A DNA stretch of 56,700 nt from Oscillospiraceae bacterium (lineage in GTDB: Bacteria > Bacillota > Clostridia > Oscillospirales > Oscillospiraceae): positions 1 to 56,700 of the forward strand of contig CACYXC010000002.1 in assembly GCA_902778285.1 (NCBI GenBank), in the 5' to 3' direction. The notes below the pieces were generated by a model. It saw only the letters and a list, made by a program, of their open reading frames with translations. It searched no databases and was not told where the DNA came from. Each line of letters starts with the position of its first letter. The stretch's first letter is position 1. Below are positions 43,337 through 54,012 of the stretch, piece after piece. A program made the translations under genes and the position numbers.

Positions 43337-43481
43337 AAGATCGGGCTGACCCGGACCGATTTCCTCTGCGCTCGGCGCTTCGGGGCGCGGGCGCGCCGTC
43401 ACGTTCTGAATCTGCGGACAGATTGTGCAGTATGTCGGTGGAAAAACATGGATATCCCTTTACACCGTGCACACCGTCTGC

Positions 43482-43683
43482 TATAATGATCATCGGATGG
43501 CGAAAACGATCAAGGATTCGATTGTTTTCGCTGCCAGACGACAAGTTTGGCAGCGAATGATTCATGAATCGTTCGTCCGGTGCTCACAGCAATGCATATA
43601 CGGCAAAACAGCCATGCTGCTTTCCTGCGCCGCAAAGCGGCGCGGCGAAAAGCGTTCTGGCTTTTCGCCATCATATCGTTATA
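43482..43683. repeat. Multi-hairpin intergenic repeat, copy C (most complete)
   Basis: About 202 bp. The left end TATAATGATCATCGGATGGC and the reverse complement of the right end, TATAACGATATGATGGC, are alike, so the element has imperfect terminal inverted repeats. Inside are five consecutive hairpins: GCGAAAAC/GTTTTCGC, CTGCCAGAC/GTTTGGCAG, CGAATGATTCATGAATCGTT (near-palindrome), CGCCGC-AAA-GCGGCG and GCGAAAAGC/GCTTTTCGC. No coding capacity. It lies between the phosphatase and HU genes. Confidence 0.78.
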
Positions 43684-43728
43684 CTCAAAGCGAAGGAACC
43701 CAAAATAAACAAAAAGGAGCCTTGAAAA

Positions 43729-44001
43729 ATGAACAAAACCGAACTGATCAAAAAAGTCGCCGCCGAGAATGAGCTGACCCTGAAAGAAGCCACGGCCGTC
43801 GTTAACTGCGTGTTCAACAGCATCATGGATTCCCTCGCCGCCCGCGAGCCCGTATCCATCTTCGGCTTCGGCAGCTTCAGCTGCAGGCACCGTGACGCCC
43901 GCCAGGGCCGCAACCCCGCGACGGGCAAGACCATCAAGATCAAGGCGAGCAACACGCCCGTATTCAAGGCTGCGTTGGCCTTCAAGGAGAAAGTGAACTG
44001 A
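43729..44001 (+). CDS. hup: HU family DNA-binding protein
   Basis: 90 residues, the standard HU length. MNKTELIKKVAAENELTLKEA at the N-terminus, GFGSFSCRHRDARQGRNPATG across the beta arms (Pro of the DNA-kinking tip in RNPATG) and the C-terminal PVFKAALAFKEKVN. It binds and bends DNA non-specifically as a chromosome-compacting dimer. AAAGGAG precedes the ATG. It is monocistronic, followed by a very strong terminator. Confidence 0.97.
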   Translation: MNKTELIKKVAAENELTLKEATAVVNCVFNSIMDSLAAREPVSIFGFGSFSCRHRDARQGRNPATGKTIKIKASNTPVFKAALAFKEKVN

Positions 44002-44093
44002 AACGGCGGAGTCCTGCGCCGCGGTACGGGAAGGATACAGGAAACAGGGATTGTCACAAATCCGAACCGAAGCGGTAAAACGGACAATAGACA

Positions 44094-44137
44094 GCATTCC
44101 CCCTGATGCGGAAAACTGCATCGGGGGGAATGCTTTT
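44094..44137 (+). terminator. Intrinsic terminator of the HU gene
   Basis: 16-bp stem with one G-U pair: GCATTCCCCCTGATGC (44094-44109) with GCATCGGGGGGAATGC (44118-44133), 8-nt loop, then TTTT. Confidence 0.9.
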
Positions 44138-44159
44138 GCCGGGAAAAGACGAGAACATG

Positions 44160-44202
44160 AAGGCACCGCCGTTCCGATTCCGCATCGGAACGGCGGTGCC
44201 TT
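44160..44202 (-). terminator. 19-bp perfect hairpin, probable terminator of the regulator gene
   Basis: AAGGCACCGCCGTTCCGAT (44160-44178) and ATCGGAACGGCGGTGCCTT (44184-44202) with a 5-nt loop. It lies 48 bases past the minus-strand stop of the AraR-type regulator. The T-run is weak, so function is inferred from position and stability. Confidence 0.6.
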
Positions 44203-44249
44203 GTAACGGTAATGAAATGAAAAGAGGGGAGCGCTTCTTCTTTTTGCCC

Positions 44250-45314
44250 TCAGCTGCTCTCTTTTTCAACAAGGTACCAGGGGATGTGCTCCGAGGCGCA
44301 GCTCTCGCCGCGCATGTGGCGGAACAGCAGCTCCGCGGCGGAGCGGCCGACGTTGTACGGCCCGTGGGAGAGGGAGGTGATGCGAGGGCTCGACATCTCG
44401 CTGTACTGGCTGTTGTCGAAGCTGACGACGGCGACGTCGTTCGGGATGGACAGGCCGCGTTTTGTCAGATGCGCCGCGAGACGCGAGGCGATCTCGTCGT
44501 TATAGCAGACGACGGCGCTGCAGCCGGAGAGGATCTCGTTGATCCGCACCTCGGCGAAGCCGTCCTTCAAGAAGCGGTCCTTCTGATCGGTGCTGTACCA
44601 GAGGATGCTGTTGTCGTCGGGGGGAAGGCCGAGTTCCTGGAATGCGTCGAGATAGCCCGCAAAGCGCTGCAGGCCCTGGATATCGTCGTGCTTGAAGATC
44701 CCGGCGATCTTCCGGTGCCCCTTCCGGTACAGGTACTCGACCAGCATCCTGCAGCCTGCGGCGTTGTCGTCCAGCACGGACAGCGTATCCTGCAGCTGAT
44801 CGTAATTGCCGTGCATGAACACGAGAGGGACCCCTTTTTCGATCAGCTGCTGATAGAGCCTGAGGTTGGGATTGGGAAGGCCGGTCTTGGTGCCCTCCAC
44901 CAGCACGCCGTCGAGCTGCTCCAGCCCGAGCAGCGTGTCGAGGATCTTCCGCTCATTGGCAAACTGGTTCTGCGTGGCAAAGAGGAGAGGGACGCTGTTG
45001 TTTTCCGAGCAGACAGCCTCGATCTCGCGCAGGATGCTGGGGAAAATGTAGTCGCTGATATAGGTCGTGACCACGGCGATGGACAGCCTGCGGTTTGCCG
45101 CCTGCTCCCGATGCTCGCGGATGTGCGAGCCGCTGCCCTGCCTCCTGTCGATCAGCCGCTCGGACTCCAGAAGCGAGAGCGCCTGGCGCACGGTCTGCCG
45201 GCTCACCCGGAACTGCGCGCACAGCGCCTGCTCCGTGGGGAGGGTTTTCTGATAGACCCCGTCGCGGATGCCGGCTCTGAGCGCCTCGGCCACCATCTGG
45301 TATTTCAGGTTCAA
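44250..45314 (-). CDS. GntR-HTH/LacI-effector hybrid regulator (AraR type)
   Basis: About 354 residues. The start is uncertain between two TTG codons: 45314 lies 9 bases from the AAGGAGG site and is preferred to 45320, which is only 3 bases away. N-terminal GntR winged helix (LPTEQALCAQFRVSRQTVRQALSLLESERLIDRRQGSGS), then a periplasmic-binding-protein-like domain (about 80-350; LSIAVVTTYISDYIFPSI, GVLVEGTKTG, SVLDDNAAGCRMLVEYL, FDNSQYSEMSSPRITSL). This fusion is the AraR architecture, which represses arabinose genes until L-arabinose binds. It is divergent from the CUT2 sugar importer, the likely target. Confidence 0.9.
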   Translation of the reverse strand: MNLKYQMVAEALRAGIRDGVYQKTLPTEQALCAQFRVSRQTVRQALSLLESERLIDRRQGSGSHIREHREQAANRRLSIAVVTTYISDYIFPSILREIEAVCSENNSVPLLFATQNQFANERKILDTLLGLEQLDGVLVEGTKTGLPNPNLRLYQQLIEKGVPLVFMHGNYDQLQDTLSVLDDNAAGCRMLVEYLYRKGHRKIAGIFKHDDIQGLQRFAGYLDAFQELGLPPDDNSILWYSTDQKDRFLKDGFAEVRINEILSGCSAVVCYNDEIASRLAAHLTKRGLSIPNDVAVVSFDNSQYSEMSSPRITSLSHGPYNVGRSAAELLFRHMRGESCASEHIPWYLVEKESS

Positions 45315-45496
45315 GAGCAAATGCCTCCTTCCCCGATGCCTCCAATTGTTCTAAATTGATTATACCCAAGGAAACGATCACTTTCAATACAAATCTTCAG
45401 CGCTGCGGAGAAAAACGGGCGTCGCCCGCTGAAATACAGGAAAAATTGTGCAAAGCGACGAGCTTTCAAGCACAGATAATCGCGGCGCAGAAGTTG

Positions 45497-45510
45497 CGAA
45501 AACGTTTAAT
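45497..45510. promoter_or_regulatory. Possible catabolite-responsive element (cre)
   Basis: CGAAAACGTTTAAT matches 12 of 14 positions of the CcpA cre consensus TGWAARCGYTWWCW. It is about 110 bases upstream of the -35 box of the sugar importer operon. Catabolite control is plausible but unproven. Confidence 0.4.
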
Positions 45511-45619
45511 TTCATTCAAATACTGAAAGAAATGCTGGATTTGTATGGTTCCGGCACAAAAGATACGAAAATTAGTATTGTCCAAGGGGTAGAAATCATC
45601 GTTCTGTCTGTACAAACCG

Positions 45620-45648
45620 TTGACTTTCGTATGGAATGGCAGTATCAT
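45620..45648 (+). promoter_or_regulatory. Promoter of the CUT2 sugar importer operon
   Basis: TTGACT at 45620-45625, 17-bp spacer, TATCAT at 45643-45648. A TGTACAAA half-site reminiscent of AraR operators lies just upstream (45609-45616). Confidence 0.7.
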
Positions 45649-45660
45649 GATAGCATCAAG

Positions 45661-45676
45661 TCCGAACAAATTCGGA
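45661..45676. promoter_or_regulatory. Candidate repressor operator
   Basis: Perfect inverted repeat TCCGAA-CAAA-TTCGGA positioned just downstream of the predicted transcription start and before the ribosome site at 45692-45697. A repressor bound here would block transcription; the divergent AraR-type regulator is the obvious candidate. Confidence 0.5.
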
Positions 45677-45706
45677 TCACTAAAAATGAAAGAGAGGCTA
45701 AACTGT

Positions 45707-46690
45707 ATGAATCGTAAACTTATTGCGCTGCTCCTCGTGCTGGTCATGGTCTTCGCGTTCACGGCTGTCAATGCTTTCGCCGACGACGACCTGATCAAAG
45801 TTGGCATCATCAACCTGGACCCCTCTGAATCCGGCTATCGTCAGGCCAACGTTAAGGACCTGAACGACACCTTCACCAAGGACAACGGCTACGACGCCAC
45901 CTTCGTCACCGCTCCCACCGCCGACAAGCAGCTCGAGGCCGCCAGAGCCTTCATCACCGATGAAGTCGAGTACATCCTGGTCTCCGCCGCTGAGACCACC
46001 GGCTGGGATGAGGTCCTCGAAGAGGCTCAGGAAGCCGGCATCAAGGTCTTCCTGTTCGACCGCATGATCGACTGCGATCCCAGCCTTTACACGGCTGCCG
46101 TCGTCTCCGACATGCGCCTTGAGGGCGAGACCGCTGTCGCCTGGCTCGAAAGCCTCGGCCTTGAGGAGTACAACATCCTCCACATCCAGGGCCAGCTCGG
46201 TTCTGCCGCTCAGATCGGCCGCAGCGATCCTCTGACCGAGAAGTGCGAGGCTGCTGACAACTGGAACATCGTTCGCGAAGGCACCGGCGGCGACAGCTGG
46301 GATCCCAACGAGGCCCGCAAGATCGCCGAGGCCGCCATTGACGCCGGCGAGTCCTTCAACATCGTCTACGCCGAGAACGACGGCATGGCCGACGGTGTTG
46401 TCCAGGCTCTGGACGCCAAGGGCATTACCCACGGCATTGACGGCGACGTGATCATCATGGGCTTTGACTGCAACAAGTGGGCCCTTGAGAAGGTGTTCAG
46501 CGGCGAGTGGAACTACGACGGCCAGTGCAGCCCCTTCCAGGCCGGCGTGATCGATGAGATGATCAAGACCCTTGAGGCCGGCGGCGAGATCGAAGGCCTG
46601 AACGAACTCAACCAGATCATCTCTGTCGAGAAGGGCTTCGACGCCATGACGATCTGCCGTCAGGACATCCTCACCTACGGTCTCGGCTGA
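45707..46690 (+). CDS. Furanose-type sugar ABC transporter substrate-binding protein (YtfQ-like)
   Basis: 327 residues from the ATG at 45707, with GAGAGG upstream; longer in-frame readings overlap the promoter. Signal peptide 1-24 (cleavage after AFA). Periplasmic-binding fold of the CUT2 class. The pattern SESGYRQA ... ATGW (here TTGWDEVLEEAQEAGIKVFL) FDRMID ... SLYTAAVVSDMRLEGETAVAWL follows E. coli YtfQ, which binds galactofuranose and arabinofuranose. It is probably tethered or released since no lipobox is seen. A GC-rich hairpin separates it from the ATPase gene, fitting higher expression of the binding protein. Confidence 0.9.
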   Translation: MNRKLIALLLVLVMVFAFTAVNAFADDDLIKVGIINLDPSESGYRQANVKDLNDTFTKDNGYDATFVTAPTADKQLEAARAFITDEVEYILVSAAETTGWDEVLEEAQEAGIKVFLFDRMIDCDPSLYTAAVVSDMRLEGETAVAWLESLGLEEYNILHIQGQLGSAAQIGRSDPLTEKCEAADNWNIVREGTGGDSWDPNEARKIAEAAIDAGESFNIVYAENDGMADGVVQALDAKGITHGIDGDVIIMGFDCNKWALEKVFSGEWNYDGQCSPFQAGVIDEMIKTLEAGGEIEGLNELNQIISVEKGFDAMTICRQDILTYGLG

Positions 46691-46733
46691 TCCGGCTCAG
46701 CTCATCAGCCCGCAAACAAAACATTGGCAAACA

Positions 46734-46776
46734 GCGCGGTGTGGAGCAGTGGAGAAATCCGCGGTCCGCACCGCGC
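46734..46776 (+). terminator. Attenuating hairpin after the binding-protein gene
   Basis: GCGCGGTG (46734-46741) pairs with CACCGCGC (46769-46776), extended by GG/CC, followed by CTTCTCTTT. It probably terminates part of the transcripts or protects the upstream mRNA end. Confidence 0.55.
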
Positions 46777-46815
46777 CTTCTCTTTACAGACTGAAGTGAC
46801 AGAGGAGCTGAACGG

Positions 46816-48321
46816 ATGCAGAACGAAATTGTTTTGACCATGCGCGGGATCTGCAAGTATTTTCCGGGCGTGAAAGCGCTGGAAAACGTGGATTTTACCC
46901 TGCGCAAAGGAACGATTCACGCGCTGATGGGGGAAAACGGCGCGGGCAAATCGACGCTGATCAAAGTCCTGACCGGCGTGTACCCCATGGATGCGGGCGA
47001 GATCCGGATCGAAGGGATCGATCATCCCGTCGTCGTCCACTCCCCGCAGGAGGCGCAGAGCTACGGCATCAGCACCGTGTACCAGGAGATCACGCTCTGC
47101 CCGAACCTCACCGTGGCGGAGAACATGTTCATCGGCCGCAGCAAGGGCAGAGGCGTCGACTGGAAGGCGATGGAGAAACGCTCCGGCGAGCTTCTCGACA
47201 GCCTCGGGATCCCCGCCCGGCCCAGACAGCAGCTGGGCAGCTGCTCTCTCGCCGTTCAGCAGATGGTCGCCATCGCCCGCGCGGTAGACACCGAGTGCAA
47301 GGTCCTGATCCTGGATGAGCCGACCTCTTCTCTGGACGACAAGGAAGTCGAAATGCTCTTCGCGCTGATGCGGGACCTGAAGGCCAGAGGCGTGGGCATC
47401 ATCTTTGTCACGCATTTTCTCGAGCAGGTCTACGCGGTCAGCGATCAGATCACCGTCCTGCGCAACGGCCAGCTCGTCGGCGAATATGCGGTCAGGGACC
47501 TGCCGCAGGTGAAGCTGGTGGAGAAGATGATCGGCAAGGATCTGGAGGATCTGTCTGTCATCAAGAAACACGCGCCGCCCGCGGGAGAGAACAGCGTGAA
47601 CTACTACGAGGCCGAGAATCTCTCCAGCAGCGAGAGCCGCCCCTTCGATTTCCATATCGCCAGGGGCGAGGTCAACGGCTTTACCGGCCTGCTCGGCTCC
47701 GGACGCAGCGAGAGCGTGCGCGCCATCTTCGGCGCCGATCCCGCCACGGGCGGTACGGTCCGTGTCGACGGAAAGCATGTGAAGATCAGTAAACCGCTCG
47801 ACGCCATGAAGCACGGCATCGGCTACCTGCCCGAGGACCGCAAGCGGGACGGCATCATCGCCGACCTCTCCGTGCGGGACAACATCACCCTCGCGCTGCA
47901 GGTGGTGAAGGGAATGAACCACCCCATCTCCCGGGCCAAAGCGGAGGCCTTTGCGGACGAGTACATCAAGGCGCTCGATATCAAGACCGCCTCTTCGGAT
48001 ACGCCGATCAAATCCCTCTCCGGCGGCAACCAGCAGAAGGTCATCCTGGCCCGCTGGCTGCTGACACACCCGCAGTACCTGATCCTTGACGAGCCGACGC
48101 GCGGCATCGACGTCGGCACCAAGACCGAGATCCAGAAGCTGGTGCTGAAGCTGGCGGAGGAGGGAATGAGCATTACCTTTATTTCCTCGGAAATCGAGGA
48201 GATGCTGCGTACCTGCTCGCGCCTGATCGTCATGCGCGACCGCAAGATCGTGGGCGAGCTGACAGGGGACGAGCTTACGCAGGAACATGTCATGAAGACG
48301 ATCGCGGGAGGTGAGCAGTGA
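46816..48321 (+). CDS. CUT2-family sugar ABC transporter ATPase, two ABC domains (YtfR/RbsA-like)
   Basis: 501 residues. Two fused nucleotide-binding domains. The N-terminal one has an intact Walker A (GENGAGKST), Q-loop (VYQEITLCPNL), a signature with weak fit (LGSCSLAVQQMVAIARAV) and Walker B (LILDEPTSSLDD). The C-terminal one has a degenerate Walker A (GLLGSGRSES), an intact signature (LSGGNQQKVILARW) and LILDEPTRGID. This asymmetry is normal for RbsA/AraG/MglA/YtfR. It energises the two membrane subunits that follow. Confidence 0.95.
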   Translation: MQNEIVLTMRGICKYFPGVKALENVDFTLRKGTIHALMGENGAGKSTLIKVLTGVYPMDAGEIRIEGIDHPVVVHSPQEAQSYGISTVYQEITLCPNLTVAENMFIGRSKGRGVDWKAMEKRSGELLDSLGIPARPRQQLGSCSLAVQQMVAIARAVDTECKVLILDEPTSSLDDKEVEMLFALMRDLKARGVGIIFVTHFLEQVYAVSDQITVLRNGQLVGEYAVRDLPQVKLVEKMIGKDLEDLSVIKKHAPPAGENSVNYYEAENLSSSESRPFDFHIARGEVNGFTGLLGSGRSESVRAIFGADPATGGTVRVDGKHVKISKPLDAMKHGIGYLPEDRKRDGIIADLSVRDNITLALQVVKGMNHPISRAKAEAFADEYIKALDIKTASSDTPIKSLSGGNQQKVILARWLLTHPQYLILDEPTRGIDVGTKTEIQKLVLKLAEEGMSITFISSEIEEMLRTCSRLIVMRDRKIVGELTGDELTQEHVMKTIAGGEQ

Positions 48322-48322
48322 G

Positions 48323-49399
48323 ATGAAGAAAAAGAACAGTTCCTCTTCCGGTCTCGGACAGCTGCTGATCCCGTTGGTCGCGCTGGGCATCCTGATCGTG
48401 TTCAACCTCTTTCGGGATATCAGCTTCTTCTCCATCACCATGCGCGTCAACAACAGCGGCAACAGCGTGCTGGCCGGCAATCTGATCAGCGTCATCGACA
48501 GCGCGAGTGAGCTTGCGATCATCGCCATGGGCATGACGCTCGTGACCGCGGCCTGCGGCGGCCAGGATATCTCCGTCGGCGCCGTCGGCGCGATCTCCGG
48601 CGCTGTGTTTGTCAAGGTCCTGCAGGGCATGGGCAGCATCACGGTAAGCAGCGTGATCATCGGCCTCGTGCTCTGCTGCCTGGCAACCATCGTCTTCAAG
48701 CTCTTCAACGGCACCCTCGTCGCCGTGTTCCGCATCCAGCCCATGATCGCGACGCTAATCCTCTATTCCTGCGGCCGCTCGATCGCCTACTGGATCAACG
48801 GCGACGCGACGCCTCAGCTCAACAGCCCGATCATCAGCTCCATCGGCATGACGATCCCGGGCATCCCGATCCCGACGCCGATCTTCGCGGTGCTGCTGGT
48901 GGGTCTGCTGCTGTTTCTGGTGTTCAGGTTCACCAGCCTCAGCCTCTATACCCAATCGGTCGGCATCAACGCGAACGCGGCGCGCCTCAACGGCATCAAC
49001 CCGACCTATATCAAGCTTGTGAGCTTCATCCTGCTCGGCGTCTGCGTCTCCGTCGCGAGCATCATCGGCGTGTGCCGCCTGGGGCAGCTCAACCATAAGA
49101 CCCTGCTGGTCGACATCGAGATGGACGCGATCCTCGCGGTGGCCATCGGCGGCAACAACCTCGGCGGCGGCCGCTTCAAGCTGATCGGGAGCATCCTCGG
49201 CGCCTATATTATCCAGATGCTGACCACCACTCTGTACGCCATGAATGTGGCGCCGGTCAATGTCAAGGCCTATAAGGCGATCGTGATCATCATAATCGTG
49301 GTCGCGGGCTCGCCGGTGGTCAAGAGCAAGCTCACGGCGCTGTGGAACCGCATCCGCTCCGGCGGGCCTCAGAACGCACAGAAAGAGGGGGTGAGCTGA
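48323..49399 (+). CDS. Sugar ABC transporter permease (YtfT-like)
   Basis: 358 residues from the ATG at 48323; the GTG at 48311 overlaps the GGGAGG ribosome site. Eight to ten membrane helices, BPD_transp_2 family, with MGMTLVTAACGGQDISVGAVGAISG and the conserved cytoplasmic loop YTQSVGINANAARLNGINP. It begins one base after the ATPase stop codon. It is the first of two different permease genes in tandem, the arrangement of ytfT-yjfF rather than the single rbsC of ribose systems. Confidence 0.93.
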   Translation: MKKKNSSSSGLGQLLIPLVALGILIVFNLFRDISFFSITMRVNNSGNSVLAGNLISVIDSASELAIIAMGMTLVTAACGGQDISVGAVGAISGAVFVKVLQGMGSITVSSVIIGLVLCCLATIVFKLFNGTLVAVFRIQPMIATLILYSCGRSIAYWINGDATPQLNSPIISSIGMTIPGIPIPTPIFAVLLVGLLLFLVFRFTSLSLYTQSVGINANAARLNGINPTYIKLVSFILLGVCVSVASIIGVCRLGQLNHKTLLVDIEMDAILAVAIGGNNLGGGRFKLIGSILGAYIIQMLTTTLYAMNVAPVNVKAYKAIVIIIIVVAGSPVVKSKLTALWNRIRSGGPQNAQKEGVS

Positions 49400-50518
49400 A
49401 TGGCGGACAAGAACCGCGGTGCGCGCATCCGGCAGAGAGAGCCGCTGACCGACGCGCAGATGCTGATGTTCATCAGTATCGGCATTTTCGCCGCCATGTA
49501 CCTTGCGGCAATGCTCACGCTCAAGGGCGGCTTCCTGAAGCCGCAGCAGATCTTTGACCTGCTCAACGACAACGCGGCGCTGATCATCATCGCCTGCAGC
49601 CTGACGATCGTCATGATCGGCGGCGGCATCAACATCAGCGTCGGCGGCGTGATCGGCCTGACCGTCATGAGCTGCGCGCTGTTTCTCAACAAGGTCGGCG
49701 TCGAAAGCAGCTTTCTCAGCATCCTGCTGACCTTCCTGCTGGCGCTGGGGATCGGCCTGGGCTTCGGCCTGCTGCAGGGCTTTCTTGTCAGCTATCTGGA
49801 GATCCAGCCCTTTATCGTGACCCTTGCGGGCATGTTCCTTGCCCGCGGCCTGACGACGATCCTCTCGGTAAACCCCGTGAAGGTCCAGCATGAGGCCTTC
49901 CTGGCGCTGGTCAAGACAAAGCTCAAGATCGACTGGCTCGGCTACACGGCAAAGAACGGCAACCTGATCCCGGCCAAGATCGAGATCGGCGCGATCGTGG
50001 CGATCGCCGTGGTGGTTCTGATGTACCTGATGCTCCGCTATACGAAGCTCGGCCGGAGCATCTACGCCGTGGGCGGCAACCGGCAGAGCGCGCTGATGCT
50101 GGGCATCAACGTCAAGCGCAGCATCTTCTGGAGCTATGTGATCAGCGGCCTGCTCAGCGGCCTTGCGGGCTTCGTCTTCCTGATGCACAAGCCCGCCGGC
50201 AACGCGAGCGTCGCCATGCGCGGCGAGATGGACGCGATCGCGGCCTCCATCATCGGCGGCACGCTGCTCACCGGCGGCGTCGGCAACGTCATCGGTACGC
50301 TCTTCGGCGCCATGATCCTCGCGACGATCCAGAAGATCATCGCGCTCAGCCCTCTCAACGCCTCCTGGTGGCAGGAGATGGCCAACGGCGCCATGCTCGG
50401 CTTCTTCATCATCCTGCAGAGCGTCGTGCTCTCCGCGCGCAGCAGGGGCAGGGCAAAGCGTCTCACCAGAGAGAAGGCGGCGCCGCAGCCGCCCGAGGAC
50501 CCGCCGCCGTCTGCATGA
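49400..50518 (+). CDS. Sugar ABC transporter permease (YjfF-like)
   Basis: 372 residues, ATG at 49400 directly after the preceding stop, with GAGGGGGTGA upstream. BPD_transp_2 family: IIIACSLTIVMIGGGINISVGGVIGLT, YTKLGRSIYAVGGNRQSALMLGINVKR, GTLLTGGVGNVIGTLFGA. The basic, proline-rich tail is cytoplasmic. It would pair with the YtfT-like subunit as a heterodimeric channel. Terminator follows. Confidence 0.93.
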   Translation: MADKNRGARIRQREPLTDAQMLMFISIGIFAAMYLAAMLTLKGGFLKPQQIFDLLNDNAALIIIACSLTIVMIGGGINISVGGVIGLTVMSCALFLNKVGVESSFLSILLTFLLALGIGLGFGLLQGFLVSYLEIQPFIVTLAGMFLARGLTTILSVNPVKVQHEAFLALVKTKLKIDWLGYTAKNGNLIPAKIEIGAIVAIAVVVLMYLMLRYTKLGRSIYAVGGNRQSALMLGINVKRSIFWSYVISGLLSGLAGFVFLMHKPAGNASVAMRGEMDAIAASIIGGTLLTGGVGNVIGTLFGAMILATIQKIIALSPLNASWWQEMANGAMLGFFIILQSVVLSARSRGRAKRLTREKAAPQPPEDPPPSA

Positions 50519-50551
50519 CACGCTGCGCTTTCAACCGATATATGGCAATGC

Positions 50552-50582
50552 AAAAAGGACATCCTTTCGGATGTCCTTTTTC
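50552..50582. terminator. Bidirectional terminator between the two sugar operons
   Basis: AAAAAGGACATCC (50552-50564) and GGATGTCCTTTTT (50569-50581) around the tetraloop TTTC. It separates the convergent CUT2 and arabinofuranosidase operons. Confidence 0.92.
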
Positions 50583-50625
50583 GTTGCCGGAAAGCGGCGG
50601 GAGACTGCCGCCTGCCGTCATGGAT

Positions 50626-53002
<2,377 letters not shown>

Positions 53003-53003
53003 G

Positions 53004-53918
53004 TCAATCCTCCTTCTTGAAAAAGCCCATGGCGAACAGCTGGATCAGGTTGACCGCCAGCACCAGACCGAGCAGCACAAGACCCACGGCCGAAGCCATG
53101 CCCATGTTGTTCTTGTAGAAGCCCATCAGATACATATAGCCGACGATCGTCCTGCCGACGCCGCCGGGGTTGTTCTGCGCCCACAGCGCCACGGACTCGG
53201 TAAACATCGCAAAGCCGCCCAGCACCGTGATCGTGATCACGTAGATCAGCACAGGCTTGATGCCGGGCAGGGAGATGTGGAAGAACTGCTGAACGGAGTT
53301 GGCCCCGTCGATTTTCGCGGCCTCGTAGAGCTCGCTCGGGATCGACTGCAGGCCGGAGATGTAGTAGATGATGTTTACTCCCATCCATCGCCAGAGGGTC
53401 AGCAGGATCAGAACGAAATTGCCCGTGTCTGCGAACATCAGCCAATCCTTGGCCGGCTGCCCGAAGAGTGCCAGCAGGCGGTTGGCGGGCGCGGTCTCCA
53501 GCGTGCCGAAGGCGAGGCGGAACACGATGCCGACGACGATGGTCGAGGTCAGCGCGGGGATAAAATAGAGCGATTTAAAGAAGCTCGGGAACTTGACGCT
53601 CCCGGAGTTTAAGATCACAGCAAAGATCAGCGGAACGATCGTCAGGACGACGACGTCCCAGAAGGCGTAGCGGAAAGTCGTCATGAGGGCCTGCTTGAAG
53701 TTGCGGTTGAACATTTTCTCGTAGTTCTTGGTACCGATGAACTCCACGCTGTTCGGCCCGTCGATCTTCTGAAAGCTCATCAGGATCGTGGTGATGAAGG
53801 GGTAGAGATAGATGACCAGAAAAAAGATCAGGAAAGGCGCGATGAAGATATAGGGGACTACCTTGGGATTGGTAAAGAAGCCGCGCTTGAGAAGGGGCGT
53901 TTTCCCGTTTTCGGACAT
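53004..53918 (-). CDS. Carbohydrate ABC transporter permease (CUT1, MalF/AraP-like)
   Basis: 304 residues, ATG at 53918 with GGAGG upstream. Six membrane helices (FIAPFLIFFLVIYLYPFITT at the start) and the EAA loop EAAKIDGANSVQQFFHISLPGI. It follows the binding-protein gene after a hairpin-containing gap of 94 bases. Confidence 0.95.
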   Translation of the reverse strand: MSENGKTPLLKRGFFTNPKVVPYIFIAPFLIFFLVIYLYPFITTILMSFQKIDGPNSVEFIGTKNYEKMFNRNFKQALMTTFRYAFWDVVVLTIVPLIFAVILNSGSVKFPSFFKSLYFIPALTSTIVVGIVFRLAFGTLETAPANRLLALFGQPAKDWLMFADTGNFVLILLTLWRWMGVNIIYYISGLQSIPSELYEAAKIDGANSVQQFFHISLPGIKPVLIYVITITVLGGFAMFTESVALWAQNNPGGVGRTIVGYMYLMGFYKNNMGMASAVGLVLLGLVLAVNLIQLFAMGFFKKED

Positions 53919-53948
53919 GTTATCGCCTCCAGGAATTCTGTATCAAAG

Positions 53949-53978
53949 CAGCCGGGACGGACGAAGCCGCCCCGGCTG
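53949..53978 (-). terminator. Hairpin after the CUT1 binding-protein gene
   Basis: CAGCCGGG (53949-53956) and CCCGGCTG (53971-53978) with further pairing inside. There is no strong T-run on the minus strand, so partial termination or mRNA stabilisation is more likely than full termination. Confidence 0.5.
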
Positions 53979-54012
53979 GGTTCAGGGTCGCATCTCTGCG
54001 GGAGAAAGGAGT

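Noticed and set aside
45448-45717. 89-codon ORF upstream of the sugar-binding protein
   Set aside because: It overlaps the promoter, the operator and the start of the binding-protein gene, and resembles no family.
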